In this document: piece by piece, positions 49,648 to 57,804 of the stretch
Layout: every line of letters starts with the position of its first letter
How positions within the stretch are numbered: the stretch's first letter is position 1
Source of the DNA: Argonema galeatum A003/A1
GTDB taxonomy: Bacteria; Cyanobacteriota; Cyanobacteriia; Cyanobacteriales; Aerosakkonemataceae
Length of the DNA: 64,000 nt
Direction of reading: 5' to 3'
NCBI RefSeq assembly: GCF_023333595.1
Contig: NZ_JAIQZM010000016.1
Span: forward strand, 1-64,000
Position numbers and translations under genes: made by a program
The notes under the pieces: model-generated
Databases searched by the model: none
What the model was told of the DNA's origin: nothing
What the model saw: only the letters and a program-made list of their open reading frames with translations

Positions 49648-51591
49648 ATGATACCCAACTCTTACCGTTCTCAACCATCGACAGCGCGACTTTGTGTTTC
49701 TGGGACAATCCTGAGCCTAATTCTACTAACGGCTCCCACTGTCGTTTTAGCCCACGGCGGACATGGAGATGAATTTCAAGGAGGAACTGAAGCAACAGAA
49801 ACTCCTGCTTCAATTCAAGTTGATGCAGAAACTGCCAAACGGCTTTTAATTAAAGTAGAGCCTGCTAAGTCGCAGCAACTAGCTATTGGCATTAAAACCA
49901 CCGGACAAATTGAAACCTTACCCAACAAAAAAGTAGAAGTAACTGCACCAATTCCAGGAAAAGTTGTTGAGTTGTTAGTAGAACCCGGTGCATCGGTGAA
50001 AGCAGGTCAACCCGTCGCCGTCATTTCTGCATCTGAGTTGGTTGAACTGCGCGTGAACTCTCAGGAAAAACAAGCCCAAGCTCAGGCAGATTTGCAAAAG
50101 GCTGAAGCCGACTTAAAACTAGCTCTAGGAAATTACGATCGCCAGCAAAAAATATCTGCTGCTGAAATAGCACAAGCCCGAACTCAACTAGACGCTGCTC
50201 AGAAACAGTACGATCGAGATAAAGCTATAGTGGAGCGAAAAGCGGTCTTGAAAGTCGCCCAAGAAAACTATCGCCGTCAGCAACAAATAGCAGAAGCAGA
50301 AATCGCACAAGCCCAAACCGAAGTGGCAGTTGCACAAGAACAGTACGATCGAGATAAAGAATTGGCGGCACAAGGAGCTATCCCGCGACGGCAGATGTTG
50401 GAATCTCAAGCCCACCTCGCAGAAGCTAAAGCTGCTCTCACCAAGGCTATGAGCCGCCCGGAGGTTCTCCAAGCCGAAACTGAAGTTAAACGCGCTGAGG
50501 TAGACCTTCCTCTCCGGGATTTACGAGAATCGGAAGGTAAACTGGCAGAAGCTAAAGCGCAACTTATCAAAGCCAACAGTCGCCGGGAAGTTTTAGAAGC
50601 AGAAGCTCAACTCAAACGCGCCACCTCAGATGTTGAGGTAGCCAAATCCCGTTTCCAACTGAGTAACACCATTTATCAAACTCGGCTGCAACAACTGGGA
50701 ACTAGCGCCAATGACAAAGGACTGGTGACGGTAACTGCTCCTATTTCTGGTAAAGTTGCAGATCGTGAAGTTACGCTCGGTCAATCATTCCAGGACGCGG
50801 GTGGTAAGCTGATGACGATTGTCAATGACAGCCGCGTTTTTGCCACAGCAAATATTTATGAAAAAGATTTAGATAAAGTTCAGATTGGTCAACGAGTAAG
50901 GGTGAAAATTGCTTCTTTACCCGATCGTAACTTTGAAGGAAGAATTACGCGGATTGGCTCATTGGTGGACGGGTCAACGCGAGTAGTACCCGTGCAAGCC
51001 GAATTGAATAATCCGGGTGGGGAACTCAAGCCCGGATTGTTCGCGGAATTAGAGGTAATCACAAACCGGACAGCTAATGCTATTTTGGCAATTCCCAGTT
51101 CGGCTGTGGTAGACGCAAATGGTAAAAAAGTGGTCTACGTGCAAAATGGGAATGCCTTTCAGACGGTTGAGGTAACGTTAGGTCAAACCTCTGGTGATTT
51201 AGTTGAAGTTAAAAGCGGTTTATTTGAGGGAGATTCAATCGTCACCCAACGCGCACCCCAACTTTATGCACAATCTTTGCGGGGCGGTAGTAAGCCAAAA
51301 GATGGTGAAGGGAAAGAAGCGCACTCAGAAACAACAGCGGTTAAAACTAACAGTTTGCCGCTACCAATATGGTTGATGGGAATTTCTGGAGGAGCAGCCC
51401 TTGTTACTGTCGCTTCTGTGGCTTTTTGGGCAGGTCGTCGTAATCGCCGACCTGCGGTAGCAGTAGGTCATCCAGAATACGAGGAGATGGTCTATGAAAT
51501 TGAGCCTTTTCTCGACAACCACAAACAGCCAACCTTGTCTCGATCGATCGCACTGATTGAGGAGCGCGAAAACCATCAAAAATCGAACTAA
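49648..51591 (+). CDS. RND efflux periplasmic adaptor (CusB/CzcB-type)
   Basis: This 647-aa membrane-fusion protein starts with a signal-anchor (GTILSLILLTAPTVVLAHGG) and a His-rich motif HGGHGDEF that may bind metal. The lipoyl-like strands (LPNKKVEVTAPIPGKVVELL) flank a very long alpha-helical hairpin (about residues 125-340, made of repeats of KAQLIKANSRREVLEAEAQL type), then the beta-barrel (GQRVRVKIASLPDRNFEGRI) and a C-terminal transmembrane helix (LPIWLMGISGGAALVTVASV), unusual for the family. I start it at 49648. It is followed after 78 bp by the CusA-type pump, and the pair must recruit an outer-membrane channel from elsewhere. Confidence 0.9.
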   Translation: MIPNSYRSQPSTARLCVSGTILSLILLTAPTVVLAHGGHGDEFQGGTEATETPASIQVDAETAKRLLIKVEPAKSQQLAIGIKTTGQIETLPNKKVEVTAPIPGKVVELLVEPGASVKAGQPVAVISASELVELRVNSQEKQAQAQADLQKAEADLKLALGNYDRQQKISAAEIAQARTQLDAAQKQYDRDKAIVERKAVLKVAQENYRRQQQIAEAEIAQAQTEVAVAQEQYDRDKELAAQGAIPRRQMLESQAHLAEAKAALTKAMSRPEVLQAETEVKRAEVDLPLRDLRESEGKLAEAKAQLIKANSRREVLEAEAQLKRATSDVEVAKSRFQLSNTIYQTRLQQLGTSANDKGLVTVTAPISGKVADREVTLGQSFQDAGGKLMTIVNDSRVFATANIYEKDLDKVQIGQRVRVKIASLPDRNFEGRITRIGSLVDGSTRVVPVQAELNNPGGELKPGLFAELEVITNRTANAILAIPSSAVVDANGKKVVYVQNGNAFQTVEVTLGQTSGDLVEVKSGLFEGDSIVTQRAPQLYAQSLRGGSKPKDGEGKEAHSETTAVKTNSLPLPIWLMGISGGAALVTVASVAFWAGRRNRRPAVAVGHPEYEEMVYEIEPFLDNHKQPTLSRSIALIEERENHQKSN

Positions 51592-51669
51592 TTTCAGATT
51601 TGAAATGGCAGATTTTAAATTTGAAAAAGATTGTAATTTGAAAGCGAAGATCTAACATATCAAATTCTC

Positions 51670-54600
51670 ATGCTCAGTAATATTATTAAATGGGCGATCG
51701 CTCGTCGCTGGTTAGTCATTCTCGGTGCAGTTATCGTCACTTTTTGGATATTTCGCACCATCATCCAAATGCCTCTGGATGTTTTTCCTAGCTTTGCACC
51801 GCCGCAAGTGGAAATTCAAACCGAAGCTGCCGGACTCGCCCCAGAAGAAATAGAATCACTCGTAACTTTACCAATTGAAAGTGCGATTAATGGGACTCCT
51901 GGAGTAACCGCAGTACGTTCTTCCAGTGCAGCGGGAATTTCTGTTGTCAAAGTAATCTTTAACTGGGGAACCGATATCTATCAAGCTCGCCAGTTAGTTA
52001 CAGAGCGATTGCAACAAGCTCAGAGTAAACTTCCCGAAGGAGTAGAAACACCGCAAATTTCTCCAATTAGTTCCCCCATTGGGACTGTACTTCAATATGC
52101 TTTCACTTCTGAAACCACTCCTTTAATGGAAGTACGGCGAATTGTTGATTGGCAAGTAACCAATCGCCTTTTAGCTGTGCCGGGAGTTAGTCAAGTTGTA
52201 GCTTATGGTGGGGACATCCGTCAATATCAAGTATTAGTAGATCCAGCTAAATTAAAAGCTTTTGATGTTTCCTTAAAAGAAGTTACTGAAGCCGTAGCAG
52301 CCGCCAATGTAAATGCTCCCGGCGGTTATTTAATTACGCCCGATCGAGAAAAATTAATCCGGGGTATTGGGCGAATTGAATCTATGGAAGACCTGAAGCG
52401 ATCGGTCATTATTGCACGTAATGGCACGCCTGTCAAAATAGAAGATGTTGCAGACGTAGAAATCGGCGCAGCGATTAAACGGGGTGATGGTAGCTTTAAC
52501 GGTCAAAAGGCAATCATCGTAATGATTAATAAACAGCCTCTTGCCGATACTCCCACTGTCACTAAGGCTATTGAATCAGCAATGGCAGAACTTAAAGCTG
52601 GCTTACCCAAGGATATTAAAGTAACTGCGACATTTCGTCAAGAGAACTACATTGATTCCTCAATTGAAAATGTTAGAGAAGCTTTAGTTGAAGGCAGCAT
52701 TATCGTTGCCCTTATCCTCATCCCATTTTTGATGAATTGGCGCAACCTTGCTGTTTGTCTAACTGCCCTTCCTTTATCTTTGTTGTTAGGAGTGCTAGCC
52801 CTAGACTGGTTGGGACAAGGCTTGAATACAATGACCTTGGGAGGATTAGCAGTAGCAATTGGTTCTGCTGTTGATGATGCCATTGTTGATGCCGAAAACG
52901 TCTACCGCTGCTTGCGAGAAAATAAATACTCTCCTCATCCTCGTCCGGTTTTAGAAGTTGTATTTGAAGGCTGCCAGGAGGTACGCGATTCGGTATTTGG
53001 AGCTACCATAATTACCATAGTTGTCTTTTCCCCAATTTTTGCTTTAACTGGTGTGGAAGGTAGCATTTTTATCCCGATGGGTATTGGTTATTTGGTGGCA
53101 GTTCTAGCTTCTAGTGTGACCGCACTAACTGTAACTCCGGCTTTGTGTGCTATTCTTTTGCCTCACGGTCGCTTGCCAGAAAGGGAACCTTGGGTGGCGA
53201 GATTTTTCAAGCGTCTTTATCATCCCCTGTTAACCTTTTCTCTGCGTGGTTCTGGAATCATCTTGAGCCTTGCCGCTGCTAGTTTGGTGGCGACAATGGT
53301 CATTGTTCCTTCGTTAGGACGAGTGTTTTTGCCAGAGTTTCAGGAGCAAACTTTGGTGAACACCCTATTACTCTATCCAGGTGTATCTCTGGACGCTACA
53401 AATAGCGCCGGTTTTGCACTCCAAGATGCACTTAAGGGTGACCCCAGATTTCCATTTGTACAGTTGCGATCGGGCCGTGCGCCTGGAGATGGAGATGCAG
53501 CGGGAGTGAACTTGGGGCATTTGGATATAGAGTTAAGTGAAGAAGGAATGAAAAACCGGGAAAAAACTTTAGAAAAATTACGGGAGGAATTTGCCAAATT
53601 ACCAGGGGTAGCGCCTAATATTGGGGGTTTTATCTCTCACCGGATGGATGAGGTGTTGTCTGGAGTCAGGAGTGCGATCGCTATCAAAATTTTCGGCCCC
53701 GACTTAGAACAACTCCGCACCCTTGGGCAACAAGTTGACGATGTAATGAAAACCGTTAATGGAATTGTAGATTTGCAACTAGAACCTCAAATACCAATCG
53801 AACAAATACAAATCAAATTCGATCGTTCGGCAGCGGCAAGGTATGGTTTAACAGTCGGACAACTTTCCGAAATTATTGAAACCGCGCTCAACGGACGAGT
53901 AGTATCTCAAGTATTAGAAAATCAACAAACCTTCGACCTCCTCGTCTGGTTAAAGCCTGAAGCGAGGAGCAACTTAAATACTCTTGAAAACCTGCTTGTT
54001 GATACGCCTTCTGGTACTAAAATTCCTTTAGCTCAAGTTGCTAAAATTAATAACGCAACCGGGCCAAATACTATCAACCGCGAGAACGTTTCTCGCCTGA
54101 TTGTTGTAGCTGCTAATGCTAAAGGAAGAGATTTGCGTTCTGTTGTTAATGAAATTCGAGAAAAAGTTAATCAAAACGTGCATCCGCCCTCTGGTTACTA
54201 TATTCAGTATGCAGGGCAATTTGAAGCGGAAGAACGAGCCACGCAGAACATCTTAATTTCCAGTGCGATCGCCTTTGTAGTCATTACGGTAATCATGTAC
54301 CTTTCTGTTAAATCTATTCCCTCTACTGCCGCGATCATGATTAATTTGCCTTTAGCTTTGGTGGGGGGAGTAATTGCGGTAGCTTTGACTGGGGGCATTA
54401 TTTCCATCGCCTCCCTAGTTGGTTTTATCACTCTGTTTGGGGTGGCTACTCGTAACGGACTGCTACTGGTAGACAACTACAATAGCAAATTTGCTGAAGG
54501 TATGCCTTTTAAAGAAGTCATCATTAGCGGGTCGATGGAACGACTTAACGCTATTTTAATGACTGCTTTCACCTCAGCTTTAGGGTTGGCACCTTTGGTA

Positions 54601-54795
54601 GTGGAGGGTGGACCAGGGAAGGAAATTTTACAACCACTGTCAGTAGTAGTGCTGGGTGGGTTGTTTACTTCTACGGCATTAACGCTAATGGTGTTACCCG
54701 CGTTATACGCTAAGTTTGGGAAATACTTAGTTCCTAAGCGAACTAAGCCAGTTTCTGAGAACGGGAAAGTAGTCGGATCTGTGCTTGAAAAGTAA
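51670..54795 (+). CDS. Heavy-metal-efflux RND transporter (CusA/CzcA family)
   Basis: This 1041-aa inner-membrane pump has 12 predicted spans with two large periplasmic loops. It carries the HME-RND signature DVFPSFAPPQVEIQTEAAGL, GLAPEEIESLVTLPIESAIN and GTPGVTAVRSSSAAGISVVK. The TM4 segment GLAVAIGSAVDDAIVDAENV has the proton-relay acids. CusA-type pumps export Cu(I)/Ag(I), CzcA-type Co/Zn/Cd. The TM4 motif resembles CusA more than CzcA, but the substrate cannot be fixed. It shares the transcript with the adaptor and lies under box 2. Confidence 0.95.
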   Translation: MLSNIIKWAIARRWLVILGAVIVTFWIFRTIIQMPLDVFPSFAPPQVEIQTEAAGLAPEEIESLVTLPIESAINGTPGVTAVRSSSAAGISVVKVIFNWGTDIYQARQLVTERLQQAQSKLPEGVETPQISPISSPIGTVLQYAFTSETTPLMEVRRIVDWQVTNRLLAVPGVSQVVAYGGDIRQYQVLVDPAKLKAFDVSLKEVTEAVAAANVNAPGGYLITPDREKLIRGIGRIESMEDLKRSVIIARNGTPVKIEDVADVEIGAAIKRGDGSFNGQKAIIVMINKQPLADTPTVTKAIESAMAELKAGLPKDIKVTATFRQENYIDSSIENVREALVEGSIIVALILIPFLMNWRNLAVCLTALPLSLLLGVLALDWLGQGLNTMTLGGLAVAIGSAVDDAIVDAENVYRCLRENKYSPHPRPVLEVVFEGCQEVRDSVFGATIITIVVFSPIFALTGVEGSIFIPMGIGYLVAVLASSVTALTVTPALCAILLPHGRLPEREPWVARFFKRLYHPLLTFSLRGSGIILSLAAASLVATMVIVPSLGRVFLPEFQEQTLVNTLLLYPGVSLDATNSAGFALQDALKGDPRFPFVQLRSGRAPGDGDAAGVNLGHLDIELSEEGMKNREKTLEKLREEFAKLPGVAPNIGGFISHRMDEVLSGVRSAIAIKIFGPDLEQLRTLGQQVDDVMKTVNGIVDLQLEPQIPIEQIQIKFDRSAAARYGLTVGQLSEIIETALNGRVVSQVLENQQTFDLLVWLKPEARSNLNTLENLLVDTPSGTKIPLAQVAKINNATGPNTINRENVSRLIVVAANAKGRDLRSVVNEIREKVNQNVHPPSGYYIQYAGQFEAEERATQNILISSAIAFVVITVIMYLSVKSIPSTAAIMINLPLALVGGVIAVALTGGIISIASLVGFITLFGVATRNGLLLVDNYNSKFAEGMPFKEVIISGSMERLNAILMTAFTSALGLAPLVVEGGPGKEILQPLSVVVLGGLFTSTALTLMVLPALYAKFGKYLVPKRTKPVSENGKVVGSVLEK

Positions 54796-54887
54796 GTACT
54801 TGGACATAACTAAAACCTTCTAGAGTGTGAAAAACCTAGTTTCTAAAAAAATGGGTTTCTTAGCTTTGTTCATTTACGCTCACCTAC

Positions 54888-55061
54888 TTAATCGTCAGGT
54901 AATACATGGCAAGCGACTTCCTCAATCAGACTGCAAAGCTCTTTGCTACAAGGATCGTCAAGAGGTTTGTCTGCCCATCGGTTTCGGTAGGCTTCTAGCT
55001 CCTCTTTCAGCGTCGTCATTCGGGAGATTTGCTCTTTAAGATGCTTTTTGGGATATTTCAT
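54888..55061 (-). CDS. Small 57-aa protein (MKYPKKHLKEQISRM...)
   Basis: An ATG at 55061 opens 57 codons: MKYPKKHLKEQISRMTTLKE then ELEAYRNRWADKPLDDPCSK and ELCSLIEEVACHVLPDD. The protein is helical and has three cysteines (DPCSKELC and VACH), which could bind metal. It is divergent from the FixH-like lipoprotein, and its ATGAAA is itself part of box 3, so the regulator may cover its start. Too short to recognise; coding is plausible from composition and from the contained start and stop. Confidence 0.45.
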   Translation of the reverse strand: MKYPKKHLKEQISRMTTLKEELEAYRNRWADKPLDDPCSKELCSLIEEVACHVLPDD

Positions 55062-55072
55062 CCTAATTTCAT
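55056..55072 (+). promoter_or_regulatory. Metal-regulon box 3 (TTTCAT-N5-TTTCAT), FixH-like lipoprotein
   Basis: TTTCAT CCTAA TTTCAT, 46 bp upstream of the lipoprotein ATG. The left hexamer overlaps the start codon of the divergent 57-aa ORF. Confidence 0.7.
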
Positions 55073-55117
55073 TTGCCTGTGTGAAATTGGGAAAATAACT
55101 AAGGAGGAGTGAAACTC

Positions 55118-55621
55118 ATGAAATCGCTAAAATCAGGTTTGATTGTTCTCAGCAGTATCGGATTGCTTTTTTTGGGAGCTTGTAGTAATGGAACCCAAGC
55201 TGGCAATCAAAATAGCAGTCCTACAGCTTCTCCTGCTGCTTCAAAACCTGAATCTTCCAGTCCCGCCGCGTCTACAGAAACGGCTGCCAAATCAGACCAT
55301 TCCAAATCTTCAAAAGGAGGTCAAGTTGTCGAATCAGGCTCCTATCACTTAGAGTTTGTCCCTGAGAAGGAAGATAACGGAACTCACTTGGATTTTTATT
55401 TGCAAAAAGGTGACAACCACGAAGCAATTCCTAATGCCAATGTGACGTCTCAAATTCAATTACCCGATGGCACGCAGAAAACTTTAGACCTCAAATATGA
55501 TGCTGATGGTAAACACTACACTGCTTTGCTTCCAGGAACAACAGCCGGTCAGTATCAGGTAAAAATGAACGCAGATGTTAACGGTGAAAAGGTTAACGGT
55601 CGCTTTAGTTTTAATAAGTAA
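55118..55621 (+). CDS. Lipoprotein with FixH/YtkA-like domain
   Basis: This 167-aa lipoprotein has a signal with lipobox LGAC (MKSLKSGLIVLSSIGLLFLG AC), a Ser/Ala/Thr-rich linker (residues 27-70) and a C-terminal immunoglobulin-like YtkA/FixH domain: LEFVPEKEDNGTHLDFYLQK, ANVTSQIQLPDGTQKTLDLK, YTALLPGTTAGQYQVKMNAD. Domains of this family occur in copper-handling loci. The start is 55118, since AAGGAGGAG lies at the right distance; the GTG at 55109 is within that site. Box 3 is directly upstream. Confidence 0.85.
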   Translation: MKSLKSGLIVLSSIGLLFLGACSNGTQAGNQNSSPTASPAASKPESSSPAASTETAAKSDHSKSSKGGQVVESGSYHLEFVPEKEDNGTHLDFYLQKGDNHEAIPNANVTSQIQLPDGTQKTLDLKYDADGKHYTALLPGTTAGQYQVKMNADVNGEKVNGRFSFNK

Positions 55622-55650
55622 TTTTAGAAATTGAAGGCAGAAATACATGA

Positions 55651-55728
55651 GTGTCTTTACCAGAATATCTTGAAATCTGTGGGCGCTGTGCTGAAGAATG
55701 CCGTCAGATGGCTACCGTTGCTGCCTAA
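55651..55728 (+). pseudogene. C-terminal remnant of a copper-storage-protein-like (DUF326) gene
   Basis: Frame from 55651 reads VSLPEYLEICGRCAEECRQMATVAA, ending TAA at 55728. The Cys-x2-Cys-x3-Cys helix (CGRCAEEC) is the last helix of Csp/DUF326 four-helix bundles, which hold Cu(I) with many thiolates. The rest of the bundle is missing. It directly follows the YtkA-like gene, so a copper-storage gene probably stood here. Confidence 0.6.
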
Positions 55729-55806
55729 TTAACTTAAAACGGCAAGGTGGGTTATGTATCCCACCTTGTCTGTTTCTCACTAGATGAGTAAGAAAAATCA
55801 GGTATT

Positions 55807-55958
55807 ATACCAAATCCGGGATAAAAACCCCCGTTATCCATAAGTTGGGTGAAGCATTGCGGTAGAAAGGCTTTGGCTCTTGGGAATACACTTATTGCCG
55901 CAATGCTTCACCCCTACACTTCACACTATAAAGGGGGTAAATAACCCGGATTTGGTAT
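55807..55958. mobile_element. Composite MITE-like element (ataccaaatccggg ends)
   Basis: Outer inverted repeats ATACCAAATCCGGG (55807-55820) and CCCGGATTTGGTAT (55945-55958) enclose an inner palindrome ggtgaagcattgcgg / ccgcaatgcttcacccc that belongs to repeat family B. A solo right end lies at 39316-39334. Confidence 0.75.
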
Positions 55959-56084
55959 TATTAGTAATTTTTCTCAACTTTGTTAGCAATTGCGTAAGGC
56001 TAGCTGCTGTCTTAGCATAGGTATAATTAAGAATAATTATCAATTAGAGATTAGTTTGAGTAAATTTTTATTATCAACTGAAAA

Positions 56085-56101
56085 TTTCATCTAGATTTCA
56101 T
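56085..56101 (+). promoter_or_regulatory. Metal-regulon box 4 (TTTCAT-N5-TTTCAT), DUF2808 gene
   Basis: TTTCAT CTAGA TTTCAT, 94 bp upstream of the first ATG of the DUF2808 region (56195) and 157 bp upstream of the chosen start. Spacer identical to box 2. Confidence 0.7.
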
Positions 56102-56257
56102 AAATAGTTGTCAAGCTAGTTAATAGCAGATTTATTTTACCAGGATAAATCTGAAAATTAATTAACACAGTTAATTCTTTAGCGAGTCGAAATAATGAAA
56201 CCGTTAATTTATGCAGCTGCGTTAACTCTAACAATCATATCTTTTAGGAGTATTGTG

Positions 56258-56734
56258 ATGAAAAAGCTAATTTATGCCACTGCTTTCACATTGATGCTAG
56301 CCTCTTGGATTCCCGTAGCTCATGCAGCGGGAAGGAGTCGAGATTTCAAAGTTTCTCGCATTGTCCATAGTGCCGCACACGCTACTGGTACTCGTAACCT
56401 AGATGCTACTCATCATTTTGAAATTGATGTTGAGGGCTCTGCAATTTCAGAAATTTCGATGGATTTACCAGAGGGCATAAGCATTCATAGGGGAATTAAA
56501 ATAACAAATCAATCTGGTCAAAAAATCCCAGCGACAGTTTCTATCGCTGACCGAAAAGCTACGTTACTTTTCGGTCAACCTGTAACTCCTGGAACAACAA
56601 TATCAGTTAAAATTGAAGGCGTTCCTACTTCAATTTATCAACATTTTTGGCAGTACATGGTCTATGGCAAGATGGTTGGGATAGATGCAGCAATTCCCCT
56701 GGGAATCGCTCAAATACAAACCCCTGGTCGATAG
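56258..56734 (+). CDS. Exported DUF2808 protein
   Basis: This 158-aa protein has a signal peptide (MKKLIYATAFTLMLASWIPVAHA) and a DUF2808 domain (FEIDVEGSAISEISMDLPEG, TPGTTISVKIEGVPTSIYQH, then FWQYMVYGKMVGIDAAIPLG and IAQIQTPGR). These small beta-rich periplasmic proteins are cyanobacterial and of unknown role. An AGGAG site precedes ATG 56258. A 63-bp upstream copy of the signal-peptide coding start (56195, MKPLIYAAALTLTI) lies in the same frame and looks like a tandem duplication. The gene is under box 4, so it may belong to the metal response. Confidence 0.82.
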   Translation: MKKLIYATAFTLMLASWIPVAHAAGRSRDFKVSRIVHSAAHATGTRNLDATHHFEIDVEGSAISEISMDLPEGISIHRGIKITNQSGQKIPATVSIADRKATLLFGQPVTPGTTISVKIEGVPTSIYQHFWQYMVYGKMVGIDAAIPLGIAQIQTPGR

Positions 56735-56890
56735 AAAAATAGGGATGTTTCTGTGAAATTTTGCCTCTGTTTTTAATAGCTAGGCTTGCCTTCTGCGATT
56801 ATATACTTCCAAGGATCTAACCAACACTTAGATCCTTAGATTCTCAGTAACAGCTTGTACGCTCAGATACTATTTCAAGGAAAATAGCAA

Positions 56891-56907
56891 TTTCATCGTA
56901 ATTTCAT
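56891..56907 (+). promoter_or_regulatory. Metal-regulon box 5 (TTTCAT-N5-TTTCAT), two-component operon
   Basis: TTTCAT CGTAA TTTCAT, 193 bp upstream of the response-regulator ATG. It suggests autoregulation of the two-component system. Confidence 0.7.
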
Positions 56908-57099
56908 AATAACCTGTTAAGCTACAAATTAATGGCTCAATAGACTTCTTGCATACACTCCTTTTTACCCTCACACTTATTTCGGGGAGGAGTCTATGAG
57001 CTTTTTTTTATAAAGTTCCTTATTTAATTGCTTTTCTTTTAAATACTCAAAAAAAAGACTTTCTAAGAAATAGTTTTTGACCGGGGATGGGTTAATTTT

Positions 57100-57804
57100 A
57101 TGAGAGTGCTGTTAGTGGAAGATGAACCAGACCTGGGTGCTGCTATTAAGCGAATCCTGAGCCAGCAAAAGTATGTAGTTGACTGGGTTATGGATGGCAC
57201 GGTCGCTTGGAACTATCTAGAATATAACAAAACACAGTATACGCTGGCAATCTTCGACTGGTTGATACCAGGGATATCGGGATTAGATCTACTGCGTAAG
57301 TTACGTGCTAACAACAATTCTCTGCCAGTGTTAATGTTAACCGCAAGAGACAGAATGGAAGATAAGGTCGCTGGATTAGATGCGGGGGCAGATGACTATC
57401 TGGTCAAACCGTTTGGTATGGCGGAATTTCTGGCACGGTTGCGAGCTTTGCAGAGGCGATCGCCTCAGATCCAACCCGAACAACTAAATGTGGGTAGCCT
57501 TACTCTGGACTACGCAACGAGAACTGTTTATCGTCTCGATCCTAACGGTAATAAGGTGGAGATTACTCTAACTAATAAGGAGTTCCAGCTATTAGAGTAT
57601 TTCATGAAACACCCGAACCAAATTCTTACTAGCGACCAAATTCGCAATCAGCTTTGGGAAATGAGTGCAGATACGATCAGTAATGTGGTAGCAGCTCAAG
57701 TACGCTTGCTCAGACGCCAACTAGCACAGGTAGGCAGCGCTCATCTGATTGAAACCATCCACGGTACGGGCTATTGTTTCGATACAACTAATGAACCAAA
57801 ATAA
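57100..57804 (+). CDS. rppA: OmpR-family response regulator, RppA/NrsR/CopR type
   Basis: This 234-aa regulator has a receiver domain with the acidic pocket (VEDEPD) and phospho-Asp in AIFDWLIPG, the conserved TA (LMLTARD) and Lys (YLVKPFG), followed by a winged helix (LTSDQIRNQLWEMSADTISN and QVRLLRRQLAQVGSAHLIET). It resembles Synechocystis RppA, which is NrsR, the nickel-responsive regulator, and is near CopR. The kinase gene starts 14 bp before its stop. The window's TTTCAT direct repeats are likely its binding sites, because OmpR-type dimers favour an 11-bp period. Confidence 0.9.
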   Translation: MRVLLVEDEPDLGAAIKRILSQQKYVVDWVMDGTVAWNYLEYNKTQYTLAIFDWLIPGISGLDLLRKLRANNNSLPVLMLTARDRMEDKVAGLDAGADDYLVKPFGMAEFLARLRALQRRSPQIQPEQLNVGSLTLDYATRTVYRLDPNGNKVEITLTNKEFQLLEYFMKHPNQILTSDQIRNQLWEMSADTISNVVAAQVRLLRRQLAQVGSAHLIETIHGTGYCFDTTNEPK

